Shown: positions 7,462 through 15,244 of the stretch, one piece after another
Layout: every line of letters begins with the position of its first letter
Position numbering within the stretch: position 1 is the stretch's first letter
From: a bacterium BMS3Bbin05
GTDB lineage: Bacteria > Nitrospirota > Thermodesulfovibrionia > Thermodesulfovibrionales > BMS3Bbin05
Length of the DNA: 55,793 bases
Reading direction: 5' to 3'
Assembly (NCBI GenBank): GCA_002897855.1
Contig: BDTO01000016.1
Span: 1-55,793 of the forward strand
Made by a program: the position numbers and the translations under genes
Notes under the pieces: generated by a model
Seen by the model: the letters and a program-made list of their open reading frames with translations, nothing else
Database searches by the model: none
Told to the model about the DNA's origin: nothing

Positions 7462-7773
7462 TTATCCCGGCATCGCCTTTTTAACCAAATACTCAACTAT
7501 TACGTATCCGCCGCAGGGAGGAGAATCTTCGTCGTCTCTGTAACCACACCCATCCACAAGGAAATCACACCTGTTGCAAATATGCTCCCGGATGTAACCA
7601 TCCATGGAAAAGTCGGGAGATTCCTGGATATCCGTTATGGCTGATATCAGGTCCGCCGGTAATAGTTTTTCCCTGAGGAAGAGGTACGTTCCGCACTGGA
7701 GTTCCTCTTTTCCTTCTTTATAGAATCTGCAGAATCCCCTGCAGACTATTTCTGTATATTCTTTCTGTTTCAT
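7462..7773 (-). CDS. small Cys-rich protein, unknown function
   Basis: The 103-residue protein has seven Cys: an early CRGFC pair, one before LFLREK, and a C-terminal cluster CNRC...GCGY...PPCGGY. That pattern could hold zinc or an Fe-S cluster. There is no signal peptide. The gene stands alone on the minus strand, convergent with the protease gene and divergent from the adenosine-kinase-type gene. Family not recognised. The spaced Cys pattern and charged composition support real coding. Confidence 0.6.
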   Translation of the reverse strand: MKQKEYTEIVCRGFCRFYKEGKEELQCGTYLFLREKLLPADLISAITDIQESPDFSMDGYIREHICNRCDFLVDGCGYRDDEDSPPCGGYVIVEYLVKKAMPG

Positions 7774-7873
7774 AAGCAGGACATACTTAGAGGCTTACAT
7801 TATATGGTTTCATATATTTTCTTTCTTTTATTATAATTAATAGCAGAATATTTTTTCTCAAAGGGGGCACTTC

Positions 7874-8356
7874 ATGGATATTAAAAGTATCAGGCTTGAT
7901 ATACCTGAGGACTGCAACATTATTCTCGGCCAGACCCATTTTATCAAAACAACTGAAGATCTCTATGAGGTTATGGCAACAACGGTTCCTCATGCTAAAT
8001 TCGGCATTGCCTTTACAGAGGCTTCCCAGCAATGCCTTATAAGAACAGAAGGCAATGACGACGAACTCATAAATACATGTGTAGGGAATCTTGAAAATAT
8101 CGGCGCAGGACATATTTTCTGCATACTCATGAAAATTGCGTTCCCGATAAATGTATTAAACCAGATAAAGAACTGCCCCGAAGTATGCAGGATTTTTTGT
8201 GCCACTGCAAATCCTCTCGAAGTGATCGTTGCTGTGACCGAGCAGGGGGCAGGCGTGCTTGGAGTTGTAGACGGCCTTTCACCCCAGGGAGTAGAAAATG
8301 CGGATGACAAGGCACAGAGGAAAGAGTTTCTGAGAAAAATCGGCTATAAGCTGTAG
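7874..8356 (+). CDS. adenosine-specific kinase family protein
   Basis: The 160-residue protein resembles the Adenosine_kin family (PF04008), with ILGQTHFIKTTEDLYE near the start, a central KFGIAFTEASQQCLIR segment and the conserved GVVDGLSPQGVE near residue 140. The family is named from structural work suggesting adenosine binding; its biological role is weakly defined. GGGGG lies before the ATG as ribosome site. It is followed 21 bases later by hisI and then hisE, so it appears co-transcribed with late steps of histidine biosynthesis, which use adenylated intermediates. Confidence 0.85.
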   Translation: MDIKSIRLDIPEDCNIILGQTHFIKTTEDLYEVMATTVPHAKFGIAFTEASQQCLIRTEGNDDELINTCVGNLENIGAGHIFCILMKIAFPINVLNQIKNCPEVCRIFCATANPLEVIVAVTEQGAGVLGVVDGLSPQGVENADDKAQRKEFLRKIGYKL

Positions 8357-8377
8357 GTTACGCAACCTGGAGGAACC

Positions 8378-8755
8378 ATGTTTGAAAAGATGAAATATGA
8401 TGACAAGGGCCTGGTACCTGCAATTATACAGGATGCCGGCACAGGTGAAATCCTGATGATGGCCTACATGAATGAGAAATCGTTGAGAAAGACCGTTGAG
8501 ACCGGATTTACACATTTCTGGTCGCGCTCCAGGCAGAAATACTGGAAAAAGGGTGAAACATCCGGGCATGTCCAGGAAGTAAGGGAAATACTTGTCGATT
8601 GCGACGAAGATACTGTTTTAATAAAAGTGATCCAGCACGGCCCCGGGGCCTGTCATACAGGACACAGAAGCTGTTTTTACCGGGACATACACGGCAGGGA
8701 AATAGCGGAAAAGACATTTTCCGAAGAAAAGGTGTATGGGAAAAAAGATAATTAA
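8378..8755 (+). CDS. hisI: phosphoribosyl-AMP cyclohydrolase
   Basis: This 125-residue stand-alone enzyme opens the adenine ring of phosphoribosyl-AMP, the third step of histidine biosynthesis. Visible signatures are [11 protein letters not shown] (metal ligands) and [17 protein letters not shown] (zinc-binding Cys). GGAGG precedes the ATG. Its end overlaps hisE by 20 bases. The two activities are separate polypeptides here rather than a HisIE fusion. Confidence 0.96.
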   Translation: MFEKMKYDDKGLVPAIIQDAGTGEILMMAYMNEKSLRKTVETGFTHFWSRSRQKYWKKGETSGHVQEVREILVDCDEDTVLIKVIQHGPGACHTGHRSCFYRDIHGREIAEKTFSEEKVYGKKDN

Positions 8756-9047
8756 AAGATTATATGACCTCATACTGGAACGGAAAGAACATCCTGTAAA
8801 AGATTCCTATACCTGCCGCCTTTTCAAAACAGGCAAGGACGAAATCCTGAAGAAAATCGGCGAAGAGGCAATAGAGGTCATTGTCGCATCAAAGGGGCAG
8901 ACGAGGGACAGGTTGATTTCGGAGATAGCCGACCTTATCTACCATACTCTTGTCCTTATGGCAGAGGAGGGAATAAAGCCTGAGGATGTATATGCTGAAC
9001 TCGAATCCCGCTTTGGGGAATCCGGGTTAAAAGCTCCATCAAACTGA
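8736..9047 (+). CDS. hisE: phosphoribosyl-ATP diphosphatase
   Basis: This 103-residue MazG-like all-alpha pyrophosphatase converts phosphoribosyl-ATP to phosphoribosyl-AMP, feeding HisI. Typical features are [14 protein letters not shown] and the [13 protein letters not shown] helix with the metal-binding E/D residues. The start lies inside the end of hisI, so translation is coupled. A weak stem plus a T7 run at about 9071-9090 may terminate the transcript. Confidence 0.95.
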   Translation: MGKKIIKRLYDLILERKEHPVKDSYTCRLFKTGKDEILKKIGEEAIEVIVASKGQTRDRLISEIADLIYHTLVLMAEEGIKPEDVYAELESRFGESGLKAPSN

Positions 9048-9088
9048 CGGGGTCTGAACTTCATGCGAATCCGGATTCCCGGGTTTTT

Positions 9089-9192
9089 TTAACCCCGCAT
9101 TATTCATGAACCGGGTGCCATGCAGACGCCGGACATGCGGATTTTCACCACATCCGCCGTCCTCAGCAATAGCTTACGAATTATCAGGACTA
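9089..9192 (+). repeat. dispersed repeat R3, copy 1
   Basis: A ~104-bp block starting TTAACCCCGCATTATTCATG and ending ACGAATTATCAGGAC matches 11599-11703 on the same strand. The ends form an imperfect inverted repeat in the second copy, and an inner hairpin CGGAT/ATCCG is kept in both. It is directly followed by an R1 element. The 343-base gap between hisE and the next gene is filled almost entirely by these two repeats. Confidence 0.7.
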
Positions 9193-9197
9193 TAATT

Positions 9198-9341
9198 AGA
9201 GTCTGTCCATAAAGTCAGTCTCTCTATCTGTCATTCCGGCAGTCCTTAAGCCGGAATCCAATCTTTTCAATAAGTTCTGAATGTCTCGAAAGCGTTCGGG
9301 GCATGACAAAAATAAAAAATGGCAATTTATGGACAGACTCT
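9198..9341 (+). repeat. 143-bp palindromic element R1, copy 2
   Basis: The layout is as in the 4554 copy, but the ends read AGAGTCTGTCCATAAA / TTTATGGACAGACTCT. The GT-to-CC change on the left is matched by AC-to-GG on the right, preserving the stem. The stem extends outward into flanking ATAATT on both sides, giving a 22-bp perfect inverted repeat. Inner hairpin two is TGTCTCGAA/TTCGGGGCA. Confidence 0.85.
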
Positions 9342-9390
9342 AATTATCTAACCTGCTTTCGGACTTATTGATGCAAAACGGTTTTTAAGA

Positions 9391-9996
9391 TTAACTGTAT
9401 GCAGACTTGTCCCCGATATCGTAATGCATGGGCTGGAAGACCTTCCTGAAGGTAAACAGAACGAGTAATCCGGTAATAATGGTAAGACCATACAATGCCC
9501 CCCTGGCCGACATTCCGCCCGCCGCAAAGAAGAGGAGATACAGAGGCAGAATAAGGGCGATGATGTATCCCTCGAGCAACCTGAAGCAGAATGCCTCTTT
9601 GGCTGTAATGAAACCAATACATCCCGAAACCGGGAGCAGCAGCAGGGGGCCGTAATGCTTGTAAATAAGAACACCGAGTGCGTTTCCCCTGCCAAGCAGG
9701 ATAAGAACGACAAGCGCCGCTACCGAAAGATAATAGAGTTTTTTGAGCGCCCTGTGAAATCTGCTCACATAAAGGTGAATAAAAAAAACACTTAGCCCCG
9801 TGGCGAAATATAGAGCAAGAATAAGAAAATCGAATTTCAGTGATATTGCCGGATCACTCCTGGACCCGGACAAATTGAAAAACATGTATGAAAAGACAAC
9901 CATGACGGCCGTAATCAGCACGATCCCCGACCGGTAGAGTACAACGCTGATCCGGTCCTCTTTGCTAAGCGGCTGGCATGGCATTCTTTCACCCAT
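9391..9996 (-). CDS. DUF2301-like integral membrane protein
   Basis: The 201-residue protein has about six hydrophobic segments (about 22-41, 55-73, 88-102, 110-128, 138-156, 165-182). A conserved-looking IGFITAKEAFCFRLLEGY motif sits between the later helices. This matches my memory of the DUF2301 family of bacterial and cyanobacterial membrane proteins, whose function is unknown. It stands alone on the minus strand and diverges from the nucleotidyltransferase-like gene. Confidence 0.65.
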   Translation of the reverse strand: MGERMPCQPLSKEDRISVVLYRSGIVLITAVMVVFSYMFFNLSGSRSDPAISLKFDFLILALYFATGLSVFFIHLYVSRFHRALKKLYYLSVAALVVLILLGRGNALGVLIYKHYGPLLLLPVSGCIGFITAKEAFCFRLLEGYIIALILPLYLLFFAAGGMSARGALYGLTIITGLLVLFTFRKVFQPMHYDIGDKSAYS

Positions 9997-10084
9997 GCCT
10001 TAATTATAAGAATTCAACTCCAATAATGCAATTTACGAGGCATAAAAGTATAATAAATAAAGACTGAATAGAATGGAGGAATAC

Positions 10085-10828
10085 ATGGAAAGTCCGGGTA
10101 TGGAAAAAATAAGACCTTTTGTCAGGGAACGGCTTGAACCATTCATTGATGATTTAACGAGAGGGTATGAAAATATTCATTCTTACCATGTCGTCGGCAG
10201 TGCGGTTACCGGCGATTTTGTCGAGGGAGTCTCCGACATCAACAGTGTTGCCGTACTGACATCAATGGATCTGTCATTCCTTGACAGAGTTGCGCCTCTG
10301 GGTAAAAAGTATCAGAAAAAGAAGATTGCAGCCCCCCTTATTATGACGCCGGAATATGTCACTAATTCACTCGATGTCTTCCCGGTTGAGTTCCTGAATT
10401 TCAAACTCATCCACCAGACGATCTTCGGTCCGGACATATTCTCTGAAATCGAGGTAGGCAGAAAAAACCTGAGGATTCAATGCGAAAGGGAGATAAAGAG
10501 TAAACTTATCTGGCTCAGACAGCATTATATATCTTCGATGGGAGACAGCAGGCTCCTGCTTGACAACATGACCGGCTTAATCTCGGGATTCATGCCGCTC
10601 TTCAGGAGTATAATCTGGCTGATGGACCGGGAACCTCCGCGTGAAACCGGACAAATAACGGACACTCTCTGTTCCATATTTAATTTCAAGGCGAATATAT
10701 TTGAGAAAATACTGGACATCAAGCATAAGAGATACAAGCCTTCAAAACAGGAAATCTCAGAAATATTCAGAGAATATTACAGGGCATCAGAGAAGATAGG
10801 GAGGGCTGTAAATGATCTCCAGGTATAA
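10085..10828 (+). CDS. nucleotidyltransferase-fold protein
   Basis: The 247-residue protein has a minimal nucleotidyltransferase signature: VVGSAVTGDFVEGVSDINSV (the GS...G...D-x-N pattern, with Asn in place of the usual second Asp). The rest is mostly helical with no second domain recognised. It may be an inactive or antibiotic-adenylyltransferase-like member. The start is placed at 10085 because GGAGGA (10075-10080) lies four bases upstream; an earlier in-frame ATG at 10073 overlaps that site. The 3' end overlaps the TPM-domain gene by 17 bases, so the pair is coupled. Confidence 0.65.
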   Translation: MESPGMEKIRPFVRERLEPFIDDLTRGYENIHSYHVVGSAVTGDFVEGVSDINSVAVLTSMDLSFLDRVAPLGKKYQKKKIAAPLIMTPEYVTNSLDVFPVEFLNFKLIHQTIFGPDIFSEIEVGRKNLRIQCEREIKSKLIWLRQHYISSMGDSRLLLDNMTGLISGFMPLFRSIIWLMDREPPRETGQITDTLCSIFNFKANIFEKILDIKHKRYKPSKQEISEIFREYYRASEKIGRAVNDLQV

Positions 10829-11573
10829 AACAGCGCTGCTTCTGATCTTTTTTATTGTTATCCCTGCCGTCTGCTATTCTGTAACACCCCCGGTTCCGGA
10901 CGTGCCCCCGAACTACGTCGTAGACCTTGCAAATATTATTAATGACAGTGCCGAGATGAAGCTTGATGCATATCTCCGGGAACTTGAACAGAAAACAACG
11001 GCACAGGTGGTTGTCCTGACAATCCTCAGCCTTGACGGAGAATCACTTGAAGATTTCTCCATCAATCTGGCAAACAACCGGTGGAAACTCGGCCGTAAGG
11101 GTAAGGACAACGGCGCCCTCCTGCTCATTTCTCTCAAGGACAAAAAATACCGTTTTGAGATAGGATACGGCCTCGAAGGTCTCCTGCCGGACAGTATGGT
11201 TGGAAGCATAGGCAGAAAATATCTGGTACCCTATTTCAGACGGGGGGATTACTCATCAGGCATCTATCTCGCAACTCTCGCAGTAATAAATACGATCTCA
11301 AAGAATGCCGGTGTAACGATAGGCAATATACCGGAGGCATACGGATCCCCCCGGAGTATACCGGCAAAAAAATTAAGTACCGCAAATATGATCTGGGGCA
11401 TCCTCTTTCTGGTTGTGGCTGTCTACCTGTTCATACGCCATCCCTGGCTTTTTCTGTTACTGCTGTTCGGCGGAGGGGGCAGGGGTGGCTGGGGCGGCGG
11501 CGGAGGAGGCGGCGGATTCGGCGGCGGAGGAGGAGGTGGTTTCGGCGGCGGCGGCGCCTCAGGAGGATGGTAG
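10812..11573 (+). CDS. TPM-domain membrane protein with Gly-rich tail
   Basis: The 253-residue protein has a signal peptide or anchor (residues 1-22) and a TPM domain (about 32-160; YVVDLANIINDSAE, AQVVVLTI, GALLLISLKDKKYRFEIGYGLEG). One membrane helix follows (about 194-220), then a tail made almost only of Gly. TPM proteins have been linked to photosystem repair and acid phosphatase activity in plants and to LemA-associated envelope functions in bacteria. LemA is encoded 200 bases downstream across repeat R3, a common pairing. The Gly tail is encoded by GGC/GGA/GGT triplets with no long pure tract. Confidence 0.88.
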   Translation: MISRYKTALLLIFFIVIPAVCYSVTPPVPDVPPNYVVDLANIINDSAEMKLDAYLRELEQKTTAQVVVLTILSLDGESLEDFSINLANNRWKLGRKGKDNGALLLISLKDKKYRFEIGYGLEGLLPDSMVGSIGRKYLVPYFRRGDYSSGIYLATLAVINTISKNAGVTIGNIPEAYGSPRSIPAKKLSTANMIWGILFLVVAVYLFIRHPWLFLLLLFGGGGRGGWGGGGGGGGFGGGGGGGFGGGGASGGW

Positions 11574-11598
11574 AAATCGTTAATTCATGGTGAACCAT

Positions 11599-11703
11599 TT
11601 AACCCTGCATTATTCATGAAGCGGGTGCCGGGCGGATGCCGGAGATGCGGATTATCACCACATCCGACGTTCGCAGTGATGGTTTATGAATTATCCGGGT
11701 TAA
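11599..11703 (+). repeat. dispersed repeat R3, copy 2
   Basis: The 105-bp element has ends TTAACCCTGCATTATTCATGAA and TTATGAATTATCCGGGTTAA forming an imperfect inverted repeat. It contains the hairpin CGGAT-TATCACCAC-ATCCG. It is similar across its length to 9089-9192 and lies between the TPM and lemA genes. Confidence 0.7.
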
Positions 11704-11773
11704 GCGTTTTATTCAGCTTTGCAAATTCGGCATATTTAGTTTGATTTAAAATAATTTTTCAGGAGGTTGGGAA

Positions 11774-12349
11774 ATGAGCAATGGTGTAAAGACTTCACTT
11801 ATAGTTCTGGGGATACTGGTTATTGTATTAATCGGCATGGTCAGCTGGGGCGTAGGACAATACAACAGTGCAATTACTATGGACGAGAATGTAAAGGCCA
11901 GGTGGGCACAGGTTGAAAACCAGTTGAAGAGACGGTATGACCTTATCCCGAATCTCGTCGCAACCGTCAAGGGATATGCTAAACATGAGAAAGAACTCTT
12001 TGAGAACATTGCAGAGGCAAGAACAAAATATTTTCAGGCAAATAGTGTAAAGGATAAGATAGGCGCATCAAACCGGCTTGAAGGCGTCCTTTCACGGCTG
12101 TTAATGCTGAGAGAGCAATACCCCCAATTGAAGGCAAATGAGTCATTCCTGAAACTGCAGGACAGTCTGGAGGGTACGGAAAACCGCATAGCTGTTGAGC
12201 GAAAGAGATATAATGATGCGGTAAGGGCATTGAATACGTACAGGCGAACGGTCTTTGGCAGATTCTTCGCTGCACTGGCAGGCGTGGAGAAGGCGGAATA
12301 TTACGAGATACCAAAAGGCCAGGCCGAAACCCCGAAGGTTAAATTTTGA
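11774..12349 (+). CDS. lemA: LemA family protein
   Basis: The 191-residue protein has one N-terminal membrane helix (about 7-27) followed by the family core YNSAITMDENVKARWAQVEN, QLKRRYDLIPNLV and the later ENRIAVERKRYNDAV and LNTYRR motifs. LemA proteins are helical, envelope-anchored and of unclear function. AGGAGG precedes the ATG by 7 bases. Four genes follow with very short gaps (26, 1, 0 and -4 bases), so lemA probably heads the transcript that carries the gamma-glutamyl enzymes. Confidence 0.93.
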   Translation: MSNGVKTSLIVLGILVIVLIGMVSWGVGQYNSAITMDENVKARWAQVENQLKRRYDLIPNLVATVKGYAKHEKELFENIAEARTKYFQANSVKDKIGASNRLEGVLSRLLMLREQYPQLKANESFLKLQDSLEGTENRIAVERKRYNDAVRALNTYRRTVFGRFFAALAGVEKAEYYEIPKGQAETPKVKF

Positions 12350-12375
12350 TTTCATTCAGGAATTTATGAAATTCC

Positions 12376-12960
12376 ATGGCGGTTAACGTAAATGGTAACC
12401 CTGATTCCGGGCCGGTGGGACTTGAAGTCAATTTTGACAGGATACAGAAGGCTATGGAGGACGTAAGAAGGGATTCGTTTGATTACTATCTTGACACAAT
12501 CACCGGTAAAGTCATCAGTATACCCGTAAATCTCTTTGACGATACGCTGAAACATCTCTATAAAGAAGAGATACCTGATGACGATCCGTATGACAATATC
12601 GAATTCGACAGTGAACTCGATACCGGCGCTGAGCTGCCTTTGGACATGCTCGACGAACTCGAGGTGGCCATTTCGGTAATACATGAGACGGAAAGATACA
12701 TCAGGATACCTGAGAGAGACAAATCGGAAGCGTTTGGTTGCATGAAGGTGTTTGCTGAAAGCCGAACCGGTGACAAACTGAAGAAAAGTTTACTGAAGGC
12801 GCTCGATGGCGAAAAGGCCTTCAGAAGATTCAAGGATGTATTAATCAAATATCCGGAAGAGAGAAAGAAATGGAACAGGTTTAATGCTAAAAAGATCCAT
12901 AACGTAATCAGACGCTGGCTGAAGACCTGTAAGATAACGGCCGCAAGAAAAAGGAAGTAA
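12376..12960 (+). CDS. UPF0158 family protein
   Basis: The 194-residue protein is rich in acidic residues. It carries the UPF0158 pattern: an N-terminal segment with RRDSFDYYLDTITGKVIS, a middle with RYIRIPERDKSEAFGCMKVF, and a C-terminal FRRFKDVLIKYPEERKKWNRF. The function of the family is unknown. No strong ribosome site is visible. The gene is only one base upstream of the M20 gene and 26 bases after lemA, placing it in the same operon. Confidence 0.75.
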   Translation: MAVNVNGNPDSGPVGLEVNFDRIQKAMEDVRRDSFDYYLDTITGKVISIPVNLFDDTLKHLYKEEIPDDDPYDNIEFDSELDTGAELPLDMLDELEVAISVIHETERYIRIPERDKSEAFGCMKVFAESRTGDKLKKSLLKALDGEKAFRRFKDVLIKYPEERKKWNRFNAKKIHNVIRRWLKTCKITAARKRK

Positions 12961-12961
12961 C

Positions 12962-14146
12962 ATGACTAAAAAAGAAGATATGATGGATAATGAGCTCTTT
13001 GATTATCTCTGTTCAATAAGGAGGACTGTTCACCAGTGGCCCGAGCCGGCATTTGAAGAACACAAAACGGCGGAGGTAATTTCCAATGCCCTTGAGAAAC
13101 TCTCGTTATGGCATAAATCCGGCATTGCAAAGACAGGGGTTATCGGACGTCTCGATAGCGGGATTAAAGGCGCTCCTGTAGTAGCATTAAGGGCGGACAT
13201 GGACGCCCTGCCCATCAGTGAGAACACAGGCCTTCCCTTCAGCTCGAAAAACCATGGTTTCATGCACGCATGCGGTCATGATGGCCATATCGCAATACTG
13301 ATTGGTGCCGCCGCTCTCTTGAAGGAAACATATCCTGAAGGCGATGTCGTCTTCATATTTCAACCTGCTGAAGAAGGCGGGGGAGGAGCCCGGCATATGA
13401 TCGAGGCAGGCGTACTCGACGGTGTGAATATGATCTTCGGATGCCATATCGACAGGCATCTCCAGGTAGGGCAGATTGGAGTAAAGAAAGGTATAGAGAC
13501 ATCTTTTACTGATGCATTTGAAATAAAGGTACTGGGGAAGGGGGGTCATGCAGCGCGGCCTCATGAAGCAGTAGATGCGGTAGTAATCGCGAGTCTTCTC
13601 GTGGTGTTATTACAGACAATCGTTTCACGCAGTACCGATCCTCTCAATCCAACCGTAATTACAATTGGAAGCATACACAGTGGTTCCGCATATAACGTAA
13701 TTGCTGATGAAGCAACACTTAGAGGCACGATCCGCTCAATTGACGACAGGAACAGAAGGCAGGTGTTTCATAAAATAAAGAAAACCGCTGCTTCGCTGGC
13801 TTCCCTGAACGATGCGGAAATACACGTAGACATCAACGAGGGCTACCCTCCGGTCGTAAACCCGTATTCAGGCTATAACCTGGCCCGCCATACTGCCGAA
13901 AAAATAGTCGGGCACAACAATGTCCTGACACTGACTCACCCCAGCATGGGAGGCGAGGACTTTGCGTATTATCTTGAAAAGGTCCCTGGTTGTTTTGTGA
14001 GATTGGGCGGGGCAAAAAAGGGTCTGGAGAACGTTGCATCCCACAGTTCGAGGTTCGACTTTGATGAAGAGGCGATACGGATCGGTGCGACTTTCCTTGC
14101 AGAACTCACAAGGGATGCAATAATAAAATTGAAGAAAAGGGGTTAA
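12962..14146 (+). CDS. M20 family amidohydrolase / carboxypeptidase
   Basis: The 394-residue M20D-type hydrolase resembles hippurate hydrolase and N-acyl-L-amino-acid amidohydrolase. Metal-binding and catalytic motifs are visible: ALRADMDALPI, HACGHDGH (the Cys is typical of M20D), QPAEEGGGGARHMI and the GGEDFAYY motif near the C-terminus. The dimerisation/lid domain is the middle segment beginning GKGGHAARPHEAVDAV. It would hydrolyse an amide bond of an N-acylated amino acid or dipeptide in the cytoplasm; no signal peptide is seen. It is followed without a gap by the carboxylate-amine ligase, which suggests a shared substrate. Confidence 0.92.
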   Translation: MTKKEDMMDNELFDYLCSIRRTVHQWPEPAFEEHKTAEVISNALEKLSLWHKSGIAKTGVIGRLDSGIKGAPVVALRADMDALPISENTGLPFSSKNHGFMHACGHDGHIAILIGAAALLKETYPEGDVVFIFQPAEEGGGGARHMIEAGVLDGVNMIFGCHIDRHLQVGQIGVKKGIETSFTDAFEIKVLGKGGHAARPHEAVDAVVIASLLVVLLQTIVSRSTDPLNPTVITIGSIHSGSAYNVIADEATLRGTIRSIDDRNRRQVFHKIKKTAASLASLNDAEIHVDINEGYPPVVNPYSGYNLARHTAEKIVGHNNVLTLTHPSMGGEDFAYYLEKVPGCFVRLGGAKKGLENVASHSSRFDFDEEAIRIGATFLAELTRDAIIKLKKRG

Positions 14147-15244
14147 GTGCAGGAATTCAATTCAAGTCCTTTACCTACTATAGGGGTCGAACTGGAACTC
14201 CAGCTCATTGATGCCGGCACACTGGACCTGACAAATATCGCAGAGACAGTCCTGTGTCAGATTCATCCCTCATTTGAAAAAAGGATAAAGCAGGAGTTTA
14301 TCCAGTCAATGATAGAAATCAATACCGGCATCTGCTCATCCGTTTCAGAAGTCGAAAACGACCTCAGGGCAACACTGGAGCACCTCGAATCCATTTTGTC
14401 ATTCAACAATGCGGTGTACCTCAGCTCCAGCCTGCACCCGACGGCAAGGGGCCGTGATCAGAAGATCATGAACCATCCACGTTACAGGCGGATACTGGAT
14501 GACCTTCAACTCATCGGGAGAAGGTTTATTTCGCAGGGGCTTCATGTACACATAGGCGTTGATGATCCTGAAAAGGCAGTGCACATCTGCAATACAATCA
14601 GGATATTTCTCCCGCATCTCCTGGCCCTTTCGACATCATCACCTTTTTATGAGGCTGAACTGACCGGTCTCATGTCTTACAGGACCAAACTCTTCGAGGC
14701 CCTCCCCCTTGCAGGCATGCCGGATTACCTTGACGGGTGGGAGGAGTTCAACCACATGGCCGATCTGCTTATCAGGGGTGGATACATCGAATCCGTGAAA
14801 GACCTCTGGTGGGATGTAAGGCCCCATCCGGAATTTGGGACAGTTGAGGTCAGGGTCTGCGACATACCTGTTAAATTCCGGGACATACTGTCTATTACTG
14901 CCCTGATACAGGCGCTTGTGGTTACCGTTACCGGGGAATCCACCCATCCCGATCCACATATGCAGATCCTTAAGGCCAATAAATGGCAGGCTGCCAGATA
15001 CGGTTTTGATGGGGTATTCGTCGATCCCGTATTCGGAACCCGCTTCGGGATTACAGATGCCATTACTGATCTTTACAGGTTTGTTAAACCTTACGCTGAG
15101 ATGCTTGGGTCCGTTCCATATCTTGACGGAATTCCCGATATACTGAAGAGAAAAACCGGTGCGCATTATCAGATAGAGATGTATAAAAAGACCGAAGATT
15201 TCATAAAGGTAATTGAGAAGATTAGAGACGGGTTCTTTAAATGA
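14147..15244 (+). CDS. carboxylate-amine ligase, GCS2 family (YbdK-like)
   Basis: The 365-residue protein belongs to the glutamate-cysteine ligase type 2 fold, which joins the gamma-carboxyl of glutamate or another carboxylate to an amine using ATP. Signatures are IGVELELQLID (residues 12-22), the ATP/metal segment INTGICSSVSEVENDLR and HVHIGVDD. Its substrate cannot be read from sequence; EgtA and YbdK are relatives. The start codon is GTG, placed directly after the stop of the M20 gene. The stop overlaps the gamma-glutamyltransferase start by four bases (ATGA), so the ligase and transferase genes are tightly coupled. Confidence 0.88.
   Translation: MQEFNSSPLPTIGVELELQLIDAGTLDLTNIAETVLCQIHPSFEKRIKQEFIQSMIEINTGICSSVSEVENDLRATLEHLESILSFNNAVYLSSSLHPTARGRDQKIMNHPRYRRILDDLQLIGRRFISQGLHVHIGVDDPEKAVHICNTIRIFLPHLLALSTSSPFYEAELTGLMSYRTKLFEALPLAGMPDYLDGWEEFNHMADLLIRGGYIESVKDLWWDVRPHPEFGTVEVRVCDIPVKFRDILSITALIQALVVTVTGESTHPDPHMQILKANKWQAARYGFDGVFVDPVFGTRFGITDAITDLYRFVKPYAEMLGSVPYLDGIPDILKRKTGAHYQIEMYKKTEDFIKVIEKIRDGFFK

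Noticed and set aside
11470-11573. Possible microsatellite or phase-variable tract in the TPM gene
   Set aside because: The Gly codons are mixed (GGC, GGA, GGT) with interruptions; no long pure homopolymer or uniform unit suitable for slippage.
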